Assembly (NCBI GenBank): GCA_047632435.1
Contig: JBLICU010000003.1
Coordinates: forward strand, 1 to 64,000
DNA length: 64,000 nt
Source: JAMZMI01 sp047632435
Lineage (GTDB): Bacteria; Bacteroidota; Bacteroidia; Cytophagales; Cyclobacteriaceae
Direction of reading: 5' to 3'
Made by a program: the position numbers and the translations under genes. Below, piece after piece: positions 52,981 to 62,758 of this stretch. Under the pieces are notes generated by a model that made no database searches, had not been told where the DNA came from, and saw only the letters and a program-made list of their open reading frames with translations. Within the stretch, counting starts at the first letter, position 1, and each line of letters opens with the position of its first letter.

Positions 52981-54375
52981 CTAAAAATACTTTAACAAGA
53001 GTTCTATCACTTTATTTTTTAAAGGGGTATAAGGAGGGTAAAGCATTTGACTCACAGTAAATCCATTGCGCTGTTTAAGTACAGATTTTTCATTAGAAAA
53101 AGATTTAAACCCATGTATTCCATGTGATTTACCAAAGCCACTATTATTCACTCCGCCAAAAGGCATAGATGAATGTGCAAATTGTAATACACAGTCATTA
53201 AGTACAGCCGTACCAGAACTTGTCTCCTTCAAGATTCTTTGTTGGTTCTTCCTGCTTTTTGAAAAAAGATACAATGCCAAAGGTTTTTCTTTGGAGTTGA
53301 TATAATCGACCACCTCATCCAGATTATCATAACTTAATACCGGAAGTATGGGGCCAAATATTTCTTCTTTCATTATTGATGAGTCCAAGGGGACATTGAC
53401 AAAAATGGTGGGACCAATAGAAAGTTGTTTATCGTCAACCTCACCATCCAAATAAAGTTGCTCTGTCGTAAGACCCAAATCTGTTTTAAGGGTAAGAAGT
53501 CGCCTGAAATGCTTCTCATTTACAATGCAGGTGTAGTTTTCTTTTAAAGCGTAAAGTGCTTTTGATTGGCGCACGAGTTCTGATAAAAAGGTATCCTTTA
53601 CTTTGTTGTGGACAAAAATGTAATCGGGGGCCACACAAGTTTGCCCTGCATTGATCCATTTGCCCCAGGCGATCTTCAACGCTGATATTTTTATATTGGC
53701 AGTTTCGTCAACAATTGTCGGTGACTTTCCTCCAAGCTCCAATGTGACAGATGCTAGATATTTGGAAGCGGCGGACATGATAATTTGTCCAACTTGAGGC
53801 GAACCGGTAAAAAAGATATGATTGAATGGAAGCTCGAGCAAAAGCTTGGATGCCGATGAATCCCCCTCTAATGTGAACATGATATCAGTTTCAAAAAGCG
53901 TTTCTGACATTCGCTTAATCAGCGAAGAGGTGGCTGGAGTGAATTCAGATGGTTTGATAAAAATGACATTTCCAGCTGCGATTGCTGATATAACTGGACC
54001 AAGCGTAAGCATAAATGGATAGTTCCACGGTGAGATAATCAGGCAGACACCTTTGGGTTCATGATAGACATTTGCTGATGTACCAAAAAAAGTAAAAGAG
54101 CTTGGGTATTTCTGAGGTGAAGTCCATTTTTGAAGGTTTCTTTTTGCCTTGCGTATTTCTGATAATACAGGAAATATTTCGGTTAGATCTGCTTCTTGCT
54201 TGGGCTTTTTTAAATCTGCCGCAAGGGCTTGCTGAATATCCAATCTATTAGCGATTACCCAATTTTCTACCTTGATCAACCTGGCTTTTCTATTAGAGAT
54301 TGGCTCACTTCTAAGTCTGATAGCACTTTTGGACTGTGTCTCAAAAACGTTTGCAATTATGGTTTGAACGGTCAT
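52981..54375 (-). CDS. Aldehyde dehydrogenase family protein
   Basis: 464 residues of the compact class-3-like (fatty aldehyde) group. Motifs: SPWNYPFMLTLGPVISAIA, FTGSPQVGQIIM, the catalytic Glu in TLELGGKSPTIVDE, the catalytic Cys in NAGQTCVAPDYIF and FGGVNNSGFG. It oxidises aldehydes with NAD(P)+. It ends in a hydrophobic tail (MLYPPYTPLKNKVIELLLKY) like membrane-associated members. Divergent from the transglutaminase-like gene across the GTAACATA region. Confidence 0.92.
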   Translation of the reverse strand: MTVQTIIANVFETQSKSAIRLRSEPISNRKARLIKVENWVIANRLDIQQALAADLKKPKQEADLTEIFPVLSEIRKAKRNLQKWTSPQKYPSSFTFFGTSANVYHEPKGVCLIISPWNYPFMLTLGPVISAIAAGNVIFIKPSEFTPATSSLIKRMSETLFETDIMFTLEGDSSASKLLLELPFNHIFFTGSPQVGQIIMSAASKYLASVTLELGGKSPTIVDETANIKISALKIAWGKWINAGQTCVAPDYIFVHNKVKDTFLSELVRQSKALYALKENYTCIVNEKHFRRLLTLKTDLGLTTEQLYLDGEVDDKQLSIGPTIFVNVPLDSSIMKEEIFGPILPVLSYDNLDEVVDYINSKEKPLALYLFSKSRKNQQRILKETSSGTAVLNDCVLQFAHSSMPFGGVNNSGFGKSHGIHGFKSFSNEKSVLKQRNGFTVSQMLYPPYTPLKNKVIELLLKYF

Positions 54376-54397
54376 GATTCTATTTATTAATAATAAG

Positions 54398-54480
54398 GTA
54401 ACATATTGTTAATATAAATGTCATTTGTTAACTTAGGCGTAACATAAAATGTTATCTGGCATAATGATGTAACATATTCG
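54398..54480. promoter_or_regulatory. GTAACATA repeat operator candidate
   Basis: GTAACATATT at 54398, GTAACATAAAATGTTAT (an inverted repeat) at 54439-54455 and GTAACATATTCG at 54469-54480, in the 115 bases between two divergent starts. Three like-oriented copies plus one inverted partner suggest a regulator binding site for one or both genes. Confidence 0.5.
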
Positions 54481-54490
54481 AGACTCTTTC

Positions 54491-55258
54491 GTGAAAAAAT
54501 CTGGTACCATATTTCTTTTTGTTTTGCTAATAACTCAGGTTATTTGGGCGCAAGGCAATGAAGTGATTTACCATTCTGATTTCGAAAAAGCAGCTTTTGA
54601 AAAAGCGCAGAAAATCCCTTTTGAATTATTCGTCGCTTCAGATCCTTCTGTAACAGCCAATAAATATAATTCCTTTCAAGCTCATTTAAATAGCATCATC
54701 AGTCAGCTAAGTGTTTTAAGAAGCAAAACCAACAATGATCTAAGGTTTCTTGAAAAAGCATTTTACAAAATCCATCGCAGAGAGCTTAGTTGGTACGAAA
54801 ACTACGTTTCATTAAGTGAAACTTTGGAACATAAAAAGTACGATTGCCTTACCGGAACAGCCTTGTTTGCCCTAATTCTGGATGAACTGAGTATTGACTA
54901 TCAAATTTTGGAATTTGATTTTCACATTTTTTTGCTCGCAAACTTGAGGGATCGGCAGGTATTATTGGAAGCGACAGATCCAATTAATGGATTTATCATT
55001 GACCCAAACCTTATAAAGGAGCGAATTGAGCATGCTGAGTATAATGTTGAAGTAAGCAATACTTTTAATAAGACCTATTTGAAAAATGAAATTAATCTTA
55101 AGGCATTGGCTGGATTGCAATATTATAACCTTGCTGTGAATTTGTTCAATCAGCAAGAATATAAAAAGGCCAGCCATTTCATTCAGAAAGCTGACCTTTT
55201 ATATTCCAGTGAAAGGATTAAGAATACTAAAGATTTGATATCATCAGCAAGTCTTTAA
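54491..55258 (+). CDS. Exported transglutaminase-like protein
   Basis: 255 residues from GTG, with a signal peptide (KKSGTIFLFVLLITQVIWAQ). The core KKYDCLTGTALFALILDEL with HIFLLANLRDRQVLLEATDP presents Cys, His and Asp in the order of the transglutaminase-like (papain-fold) superfamily. A C-terminal helical repeat (YNLAVNLFNQQEYKKASHFI) resembles a TPR. Probable periplasmic enzyme or binding module. Its 3' end overlaps the OmpA gene by 4 bases. Confidence 0.65.
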   Translation: MKKSGTIFLFVLLITQVIWAQGNEVIYHSDFEKAAFEKAQKIPFELFVASDPSVTANKYNSFQAHLNSIISQLSVLRSKTNNDLRFLEKAFYKIHRRELSWYENYVSLSETLEHKKYDCLTGTALFALILDELSIDYQILEFDFHIFLLANLRDRQVLLEATDPINGFIIDPNLIKERIEHAEYNVEVSNTFNKTYLKNEINLKALAGLQYYNLAVNLFNQQEYKKASHFIQKADLLYSSERIKNTKDLISSASL

Positions 55259-57318
55259 TTCACTTCTAATATCTTGAATTCCACTCTTCGGTTTTCGCTT
55301 TGGCCCTTCTTATCATCGTTTGAAGCAATGGGTTGAGTTTCTCCAAGTCCAATTGCTTCCATACGGTCTGCAGGAATTCCCTTTAGTCTGAAGTAATTAA
55401 ATACGGCATTGGCTCTTTTTTTGGACAGTGTCAAATTGTATTCGTCTGAACCAACAGCATCAGTATGTCCAGAGATTTGAATTTTCTTAATTTGACCGTC
55501 AGATATACTTTCTAAAATTCTATTCAATTCAGAATAGGATGCTGTCTTTAGTTCGGATTTATTAAAATCAAAGAAAATATTGTTGATCACAATTTTGGCC
55601 TCTTTTTCAATAAGGGTAAGGACAAGATCTTGTTCAATAGTTTCTGAAATTTTTATTTTATTAAAGTCATAGTTCACGCTCTGAGTGAGAAAACCAAATT
55701 TAGTAGCATGTAAGCCATATTGCGACCCTCCACGTACCGTAAGCTCGTAATTGCTTTCTTTTGTTTTTACTGATCCAATATCAAGTCCATCAGGCAATCT
55801 TTCTATGGAGACCATGGCATTATCGATTCCTTGTCCGGTTTTAGCATCTATTACTTTCCCTTTAATGGTGATAAAAATTTCATCCGGTCTTTGGGCGATT
55901 AAGGCACTTATTGATGCCGCAACGGGGCTGGCAGAACCTTCTACAAACATTTCATCTGCTTTGAACCTAAATATATCTGTATCTTCATCCATGTCTCCTC
56001 TTGAGAAATAAATATGTTTTCCTGATGCAGGGATACTGAAATATTGATCATCCTGAGCACTATTAATGCCTGAACCTAAATTTTCAGGAACTGACCATTT
56101 TTCCCAAGTATCGTCGAGACGTATTGAAACGAAGATATCTGAACCACCATAACCACTGAATCCGTTGGTGGAGTAATAAAGTGTTTTTTCATCCTGACCA
56201 AGAAATGGAGCAAAGTCTTCTCCTGCTGTATTTATGTCGCCACCTAAATTTTTTGGTTCAGACCACATTTTACCTATTTGTCTGGACATGTAGAGATCTC
56301 TTCCACCATAAGAATCATCTCTTTCTACTGAAGTTATTAGAGATGTTCCACTTGGTGTTAGGAAAAAATCTGCCTTCGGAGAGTAGTTGTAGTCATTTTC
56401 AATTTCAAGGGATTCTGGTTTTTCGTACGAATCTCCATCTCTTTTTGACATTGATAATCCGGCATACATCAGTCCTTTTTTCCCATATCTGTTACCTAGA
56501 ATCAAAACCTCTTCTCCACCCACAATTGCAATTGAACTGATGAAGTTTGGTCCTTCGGTATTTAATGGGGGGCCAATATTTTTTGCTGGCTTCCAATTGC
56601 CTGTAGATTCATCTAGCTCGGACATCCAAATATCTTCCCCGTCATCCACTCCTCCTATATTGTCCGGATGAAATCTTCTACTGAAATAAAGTCTTTTTCC
56701 ATCGGGGGATATAATGGGATTGTGCTCAGCATAGGAGCTGTTAACATCTGCGCCCAGATTTTCTGTATTAACCTTTTTATTTATACCTGGAACCAGATTA
56801 ATTAAAACACTAATAGGAATGTTTGATGATGAAATGCCAATAGCATCTATACTATTAAATCCAGGAACGGCTTCACCATCCAGCACCACTTTTATGGCAT
56901 AAACTTCATATGGCGTATCTTCAAAAAACAAGTTAAGTAATCTGCTTTCAAGAGGTAGCGCACGAGGTTGAAGCTCAAAAAGTAGATACTCATCATATTG
57001 ATCGTTATATGCGAACACTGCTTTCACAGCGCCAGGATTCTCGGACTCTGCAATTGCAACTTGTTTTGGCTTGATTGGCTTATCGAATGAAACAATTATG
57101 AACTGTTCATCATTGTCATTTTTAGGTCTCCAGGCATTTGGATTATCTCCGCCTGAAGGCAATACATTAGGCTTATGAAGAGCCTGTATAGCTGAATAGC
57201 CCAAACGACCATATTCAGAGGAAACATCGATGACTTCTGAACCCCAAACTATGGTTTCCTGTGCCAAAAGAATCGTACATGTGCACAGGGCTAAAAGAAA
57301 AGTGATTAATTTATTCAT
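55255..57318 (-). CDS. OmpA family protein with PD40-type repeats
   Basis: 687 residues with signal peptide (NKLITFLLALCTCTILLAQE). A central block of WD40-like PD40 units follows (NPIISPDGKRLYFSRRFHPD; LFLTP-like units; LYYSTNGFSGYGGSDIFVS), then a carboxypeptidase-regulatory-like segment (ITIKGKVIDAKTGQGIDNAM) and a C-terminal OmpA peptidoglycan-binding domain (IFFDFNKSEL; ISGHTDAVGSDEYN; GETQPIASN; ENRRVEFKI). Type of T9SS/gliding-related cell-envelope anchor (PorE-like), inferred from layout. 13 bases after the second OmpA gene. Confidence 0.85.
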   Translation of the reverse strand: MNKLITFLLALCTCTILLAQETIVWGSEVIDVSSEYGRLGYSAIQALHKPNVLPSGGDNPNAWRPKNDNDEQFIIVSFDKPIKPKQVAIAESENPGAVKAVFAYNDQYDEYLLFELQPRALPLESRLLNLFFEDTPYEVYAIKVVLDGEAVPGFNSIDAIGISSSNIPISVLINLVPGINKKVNTENLGADVNSSYAEHNPIISPDGKRLYFSRRFHPDNIGGVDDGEDIWMSELDESTGNWKPAKNIGPPLNTEGPNFISSIAIVGGEEVLILGNRYGKKGLMYAGLSMSKRDGDSYEKPESLEIENDYNYSPKADFFLTPSGTSLITSVERDDSYGGRDLYMSRQIGKMWSEPKNLGGDINTAGEDFAPFLGQDEKTLYYSTNGFSGYGGSDIFVSIRLDDTWEKWSVPENLGSGINSAQDDQYFSIPASGKHIYFSRGDMDEDTDIFRFKADEMFVEGSASPVAASISALIAQRPDEIFITIKGKVIDAKTGQGIDNAMVSIERLPDGLDIGSVKTKESNYELTVRGGSQYGLHATKFGFLTQSVNYDFNKIKISETIEQDLVLTLIEKEAKIVINNIFFDFNKSELKTASYSELNRILESISDGQIKKIQISGHTDAVGSDEYNLTLSKKRANAVFNYFRLKGIPADRMEAIGLGETQPIASNDDKKGQSENRRVEFKILEVN

Positions 57319-57331
57319 AAAGATTAGGCGT

Positions 57332-58021
57332 TTATTTGATTATTCTCACTTCCACCCTTCTGTTTTTGGCTTTTGCCTCATCAGTTCTCTCGGTAGTTAA
57401 TGGCTGGGTTCCACCAAAAGCCTTGGTTAAAACCCTGGCTTTTTTAACACCTTTGCTTATCAAATATTCTTTTACAGATTCTACACGGGCTTGTGAAAGT
57501 CTAAGGTTGGCGGCTTCATTTCCAGCAAAATCAGTATGACCTTCGAGTTGTATAATCATATCGGGTCTGGAATCCAGCCATGTTACTAATTCATCTAATT
57601 CTTTAAAGGAGCTCTCTGAAATTTTTTCACTTCCTCTACTGAAGATAAGATTATTAAGAGTTATCAATTTTTTTTCTTCAGTTTCTTCGATATAAATGGT
57701 AAACGATATGGCTCCATCCCCATCTTCATCTGTCATTTGTAATTCCATTTTAGCGGGATTGTAGTCAGTTTTTTTGACCGTGAAATTGTATTTGACGTCT
57801 CGAATCAGGTAAAATTCAAAAGCACCATCTACACCACTGTTACCCATACCCATGTCATCGTAATAGGGGAGTTTTTCGTAAAGCACTGAGGCAGATACAG
57901 CTGTGGAATCTTTTTTATTAAGCACTTTGCCATAAACTTGAATAAAGCTTACTTCATTTTCCTGACCGAAGGAATTAAATATAATAAGCGTAGAAAGTGT
58001 AATAAAAATCAACCTAGACAT
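57332..58021 (-). CDS. OmpA family protein, short
   Basis: 229 residues. Signal peptide (RLIFITLSTLIIFNSFGQEN), an N-terminal regulatory-like beta domain (YGKVLNKKDSTAVSASVLY), then the OmpA domain: LNNLIFSRGSEKISESSF, IQLEGHTDFAGNEAAN, AFGGTQPLT and NRRVEVRII. It binds peptidoglycan and anchors the outer membrane. In the same leftward operon as the larger OmpA gene. Confidence 0.88.
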   Translation of the reverse strand: MSRLIFITLSTLIIFNSFGQENEVSFIQVYGKVLNKKDSTAVSASVLYEKLPYYDDMGMGNSGVDGAFEFYLIRDVKYNFTVKKTDYNPAKMELQMTDEDGDGAISFTIYIEETEEKKLITLNNLIFSRGSEKISESSFKELDELVTWLDSRPDMIIQLEGHTDFAGNEAANLRLSQARVESVKEYLISKGVKKARVLTKAFGGTQPLTTERTDEAKAKNRRVEVRIIK

Positions 58022-58068
58022 AGAGAATGAGTTTATTTCAGCTGAAATAACGGAAATATTACCGGAAA

Positions 58069-59382
58069 TTAAAAATTTTTATCCGTAGCAACTACTGTCT
58101 TGGAGACTATTTGCTCATATGCCACCGTATCAACCTCAATGCTAATTTTTTGAAGACGGGTTATCATCACGTTTTTCAGATGAAGAAAGTCACTTCTTTT
58201 TTCGAGACTTATTGGCTCAGAAGGAGGTAAGTCTACTTTGAGGGCATCTACCTGGACTCCATTTTTCCAAAACCTGAAACACAAGTGGGGCCCGTTGGCC
58301 AATCCGGTACTTCCTACCAAACCAATTGTTTGGCCTTGTTTCACCTTCACACCAGGCTTTATTCCAGCAGCGATTTTGGACATGTGAAGGTATTGAGTAG
58401 TGTAATTGCTGTTGTGTTTTATTTTGACGTATTTCCCGTTTCCACTGTTGTAGGTAGCTTCTAAGACCACACCATCACCAACGGTTCGTATTGGTGTTCC
58501 TGTTGGGGCTGCATAGTCTGTGCCTAAATGAGCCTTATATCTTTTTAAAACCGGGTGATATCGTTTTGGATTATACCGGCTACTGATTCTTGAATAGTTA
58601 AGTGGTGCTCTGAGAAATGTTTTTCTCAAACTGTTGCCTTGTTCATCAAAAAAGCTTTCAATTCCACCATTTAGATAGTTTATTGCGTAGTATTCGTGAC
58701 CGAAGTGTTTAAAATATGCCGCCTTGATTTTACCAATACTTACAACTTCGCCATCAACTTTTTCTACCTCATAGATTACTTTGAAAATATCTCCTTTCTG
58801 TATTCTGAAAAAATCTACCTGCCATGCAAAAACATCTACTAATCTATTGACAAGCATTGGTGAAGCACCTTGTTCCAAAACTGTTTCATAAAGCGATGAA
58901 TTAATTTCTGCGACAATGGTTTCTTCAAGAATGGTGATTGGTCTTTTATTTCTGGTGACATAAACAGAATCCTGAAGATTGAAAACGACATATTCTGTTT
59001 TATCAGGTTCGAACACAAAATGGGACGCTGTTTTAATGGAATCCTTATTTACAAATACAGAAAAAGGGTAGCCGGCTTTTAATTTTCGTACATCAAAAAT
59101 ACCTTTTGATGCTTTTGCGACTGCATATATGGTTTCATTACTGATATTATATGCCGATAGAATTTCTGAAAGATTTTGATTCCATTTGATTTTACCACGA
59201 ATTTCCTCCAATGAATCAACATTAATTCCATATTTCAGCGTGGGTTCAATTACATAAATGGTAGAATCAACTGGAGCCTCCATAGTTGTCAGATTATTAT
59301 TTTTATAATCTGGGAAACAACTGGAGATCAGGAGATTAACCGCGAGAATAAAAGCGGAAGAAATGATTCTATTTAAAGACAT
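58069..59382 (-). CDS. M23 (LytM) family peptidase
   Basis: 437 residues. A lipoprotein-like N-terminus (SAFILAVNLLISSCFP, Cys22) leads to a long domain with LysM/OapA-like segments and the LytM domain near residue 310: KAHLGTDYAAPTGTPI (His and Asp ligands), YLHMSKI and GLANGPHLCFRFWKNG. In the last motif the usual HxH reads HLC, so the second His is Cys. I believe this variant occurs in other Bacteroidota. Acts on peptidoglycan or regulates amidases. Confidence 0.85.
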   Translation of the reverse strand: MSLNRIISSAFILAVNLLISSCFPDYKNNNLTTMEAPVDSTIYVIEPTLKYGINVDSLEEIRGKIKWNQNLSEILSAYNISNETIYAVAKASKGIFDVRKLKAGYPFSVFVNKDSIKTASHFVFEPDKTEYVVFNLQDSVYVTRNKRPITILEETIVAEINSSLYETVLEQGASPMLVNRLVDVFAWQVDFFRIQKGDIFKVIYEVEKVDGEVVSIGKIKAAYFKHFGHEYYAINYLNGGIESFFDEQGNSLRKTFLRAPLNYSRISSRYNPKRYHPVLKRYKAHLGTDYAAPTGTPIRTVGDGVVLEATYNSGNGKYVKIKHNSNYTTQYLHMSKIAAGIKPGVKVKQGQTIGLVGSTGLANGPHLCFRFWKNGVQVDALKVDLPPSEPISLEKRSDFLHLKNVMITRLQKISIEVDTVAYEQIVSKTVVATDKNF

Positions 59383-59398
59383 ATCAATTGACTATTGC

Positions 59399-61363
59399 TT
59401 ATTTATTACTGGATAAGCCAGCATTCAAAAACGCGGCAAAGTTATCAACATTTAGGTCATATGCTTGAGGATTTGACAAAAGCTCGCCGTTTTGATCGAG
59501 GATTAGATAAAATGGCTGAGCATTATTATTGAATGAAGTAATCTGAAAATCGGCATTCTGTTTACCAATTGTTTTCTTGATTTTTCCATCATATTTTGAT
59601 GTATACCATTTCGATTCTGGCAATTCACTTTTATCATCTACATACAAGGCCAGTAAAACAAATTCGTTGGTTAACAAGTCAAGCACACGTTGGTCGGACC
59701 ATACTCGCTGCTCCATTTCCCGGCAGTTTACGCATCCATGACCAGTAAAATCCACAAATATTGGTTTGCCAACTGATTGGGCACATGCCAGTGCTTGCTC
59801 GTAATCAAAATATCCATTTAAGCCTTGGGGCCAATGCAACTCATCAGAATAAAGCGGTTCTTCACAGAGAGGCTCTTGCTGCTTTTGATTCAATGCCATG
59901 ATGTTAAAATCATGAGTGGATAAAGGAGGAAGATATCCAGCAAGGGCTTTAAGTGGTGCTCCGAACATGCCTGGGATCAAATAAACGACAAATGTGAATG
60001 TGACCAAAGCAAGAATGAGTCTGGATACTGGAACCTTGTCCGAGTCGCTATCTCCTTTCAATTTTATTTTGCCTAAAAGATAAAATCCGAGTAAACTAAA
60101 AATGACTATCCATATTGCCAGATAGACTTCACGGTCTAAGATATGCCAATGGTAAGCCTGATCCGCGATGCTTAAAAATTTGAATGCAAATGCTAATTCT
60201 AAAAATCCAAGGACAACTTTTACTGCATTCAACCAGCCACCAGATTTTGGCAGGGCATTCAACCAGCTGGGAAATAAAGCAAAAAGTGTAAATGGAAGTG
60301 CAAATGCCAGTGAAAAGGCGAACATTCCCAAAATGGGTTTTAAGATCTGCCCACCAGCGGATTCTACTAAGATGCTTCCTACAATAGGTCCTGTGCAGGA
60401 AAAAGAAACCAAAACCAATGTCATAGCCATGAAAAAGATGCCAATGAGTCCGCCTTTGTCTCCTAAACGATCTACACTATTTACAAATTTGTGTGGAAGG
60501 GTGATTTCGAAAAGCCCGAAAAAAGAAAGCGCAAAGAGCACAAAAACGGTGAAAAATATCACATTTGGAATCCAGCCTGTGGCTAAATCATTGGCTGTTT
60601 CAGGGCCCATAAATGGGGCAATGATGGAGCCTATAACTACATAGATAAATATAATGGAAAACCCATAAAACAGGCTTTTGAAGATTGACTCTGAGCGCGT
60701 TTTATTTTTTCCAGAGAAAAAGGAAACTGTCATTGGAATCATCGGAAATACACAAGGTGTAATCAGTGCCGCCAAACCTGCCAGAAAAGCAACTAGCATA
60801 AACGAAAGCAGCGAATATGGATCGGTACTTTGCTTTTCAGTTAAAAGATTTGTCTTTTTTTTTAAACCTGAGGAACCGGCATCTTGATTGCCTCCTTTCA
60901 AAATAAATTCGTCCTCGAAAGGAATACATTTACCATCTACATCTGTACAAACTTGATAGATGTAACTCCCAATGATTTTATAGTCGTCTTTTAGGATTTT
61001 TACCTTTTGTCTGAATTCACCTTTACTTTTGAAATAAGTATACTCTCCTTCCCAAAGGGAATCGTATTTTTTCCCTGGGTTTATTGGTATAATGCTATCT
61101 ATCAGGGAGAAGGTTTCATTGTTTTCGAATAAAAACTCTGTAACCATGGGGCCTAGGTTGGGATCAAAATCTGAGGAATAGAGATACCAATCTTTGTCTA
61201 TGTCAGCCTTGAATATGATATCGAGTACATCACCGTCCACAGGACTTTCTTTTGAAAGAGACACATCCCATTTGATAGGTTTGAGTATTTGTGCCTGTGA
61301 AACACTATAAATAGCAATCAAAAAAAGAAAACCTAGCGTTTTCCGAAGAATACTTAACCTCAT
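59399..61363 (-). CDS. DsbD-family thiol:disulfide interchange protein
   Basis: 654 residues in three parts: an N-terminal periplasmic DsbD-alpha-like domain (YQVCTDVDGKCIPF, two Cys), an eight-helix CcdA-type core (ALITPCVFPMIPMTVSFFSG and SFSCTGPIVGSIL, one Cys each), and a C-terminal thioredoxin domain with VDFTGHGCVNCREMEQ (CVNC). It passes electrons from cytoplasmic thioredoxin to the periplasm. A signal peptide is visible (GFLFLIAIYSVSQAQ). It ends 17 bases before the M23 gene start. Confidence 0.92.
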   Translation of the reverse strand: MRLSILRKTLGFLFLIAIYSVSQAQILKPIKWDVSLSKESPVDGDVLDIIFKADIDKDWYLYSSDFDPNLGPMVTEFLFENNETFSLIDSIIPINPGKKYDSLWEGEYTYFKSKGEFRQKVKILKDDYKIIGSYIYQVCTDVDGKCIPFEDEFILKGGNQDAGSSGLKKKTNLLTEKQSTDPYSLLSFMLVAFLAGLAALITPCVFPMIPMTVSFFSGKNKTRSESIFKSLFYGFSIIFIYVVIGSIIAPFMGPETANDLATGWIPNVIFFTVFVLFALSFFGLFEITLPHKFVNSVDRLGDKGGLIGIFFMAMTLVLVSFSCTGPIVGSILVESAGGQILKPILGMFAFSLAFALPFTLFALFPSWLNALPKSGGWLNAVKVVLGFLELAFAFKFLSIADQAYHWHILDREVYLAIWIVIFSLLGFYLLGKIKLKGDSDSDKVPVSRLILALVTFTFVVYLIPGMFGAPLKALAGYLPPLSTHDFNIMALNQKQQEPLCEEPLYSDELHWPQGLNGYFDYEQALACAQSVGKPIFVDFTGHGCVNCREMEQRVWSDQRVLDLLTNEFVLLALYVDDKSELPESKWYTSKYDGKIKKTIGKQNADFQITSFNNNAQPFYLILDQNGELLSNPQAYDLNVDNFAAFLNAGLSSNK

Positions 61364-61364
61364 G

Positions 61365-62741
61365 TTATTGTTTCAGTTCTGAGAAGAACTTATAAAAATT
61401 GGAAATCGTTTCTATGCCTTTGAAAAAGTTGAACAAACCATAACTTTCATTTGGCGAGTGTATGGCATCTGAATCCAATCCAAATCCCATTAAAATGGGA
61501 TCTAACTTTAGTTCTTTTTGGAACAAAGCAACAATTGGAATACTTCCACCTTCTCGAGTTGGGATAGGAGTTTTACCCCAAGCCGCCTCAAATGCTTTAC
61601 TGGCAGCTCTGTACGCATCCGAATCGGTTGATACTACAGCAGGCTCACCACCGTGATGAGGAGTAATTTTTACTTTCACCGATGGAGGTGCCAAAGATTT
61701 AAAATAATCCGTAAATAGTCTGGTGATTTCATCGCTTTGCTGATTTGGCACAAGCCTCATGGAAATTTTCGCATGCGCTTTTGATGGAAGCACGGTTTTG
61801 GCTCCTTCACCTATGTAACCTCCCCATATCCCATTTACATCCACCGTAGGGCGGATACCTGTTCTTTCAATAGTGGTGAATCCTGTTTCACCTTTAACAT
61901 CTTCAATATTTAGATCCTTTTTATAATCATCCAGATCAAACGGGGCTTTGGCCATTTCTGCTCTTTCTTCAACGCTCAGCACTTCAACTTTTTCGTAAAA
62001 TCCTGGTATGGTAATTCTTCCGTCTTCGTCCTGAAGTTTGTTAATCATTTCGCAGAGTACATTAATTGGATTGGCAACAGCACCGCCATATACACCAGAA
62101 TGTAAATCTCTATTTGGGCCTGTCACCTCTACTTCCATATAACTTAATCCACGAAGACCTACGGTTATTGAAGGGGTGTCATTGTTAATAATCGAAGTGT
62201 CAGAAATCAGGATCACATCGGCCTCAAGTTTTTTTAGATTGGCTTTGACAAAAGCCTCAAGATTAGAGGAGCCCACCTCTTCTTCACCTTCTATCATGAA
62301 CTTTGCATTGCAAAACAAGGAATCTGTTTTTATCATGGATTCGAATGCTTTGACATGCATGTACATCTGACCTTTGTCATCACATGCTCCGCGAGCATAA
62401 ATTCGATCATTCTTAATCACCGGTTCAAACGGAGGTGAATCCCACAATTCATATGGATCGGCAGGTTGAACATCATAATGTCCATAAACCAACACCGTGG
62501 GCAGCTTTGGGTCTATGATTTTTTCGGCGTAGATAATGGGATGTGCTGGTCCTGCTGTAGTCTCATGGATTTCAGCAATATCTGCGCCTGCATCAAGCAA
62601 GCTTTGTTTAACAAACTCAGCTGCTTTTCTTACATCCGCCTTAAATTTTGGATCTGCACTTACAGAAGGAATCTTTAGTAGAGAAAGTAACTCTTCGAGA
62701 AATTTTTCTTTGTTTTTTTCGATGTATTCTAATGTCTGCAT
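61365..62741 (-). CDS. M20 family dipeptidase
   Basis: 458 residues, cytosolic carnosinase-like dipeptidase. Metal and catalytic motifs: VLVYGHYDVQPADPYE (His, Asp), ARGACDDKGQMYMH (bridging Asp), MIEGEEEVGSSN (Glu pair), LISDTSIIN and the C-terminal His in GLDSDAIHSPNESYG. Cleaves dipeptides. It lies one base upstream of the DsbD start, so co-transcribed leftward. Confidence 0.93.
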   Translation of the reverse strand: MQTLEYIEKNKEKFLEELLSLLKIPSVSADPKFKADVRKAAEFVKQSLLDAGADIAEIHETTAGPAHPIIYAEKIIDPKLPTVLVYGHYDVQPADPYELWDSPPFEPVIKNDRIYARGACDDKGQMYMHVKAFESMIKTDSLFCNAKFMIEGEEEVGSSNLEAFVKANLKKLEADVILISDTSIINNDTPSITVGLRGLSYMEVEVTGPNRDLHSGVYGGAVANPINVLCEMINKLQDEDGRITIPGFYEKVEVLSVEERAEMAKAPFDLDDYKKDLNIEDVKGETGFTTIERTGIRPTVDVNGIWGGYIGEGAKTVLPSKAHAKISMRLVPNQQSDEITRLFTDYFKSLAPPSVKVKITPHHGGEPAVVSTDSDAYRAASKAFEAAWGKTPIPTREGGSIPIVALFQKELKLDPILMGFGLDSDAIHSPNESYGLFNFFKGIETISNFYKFFSELKQ

Positions 62742-62758
62742 AACTTATTGGTTTGTAA

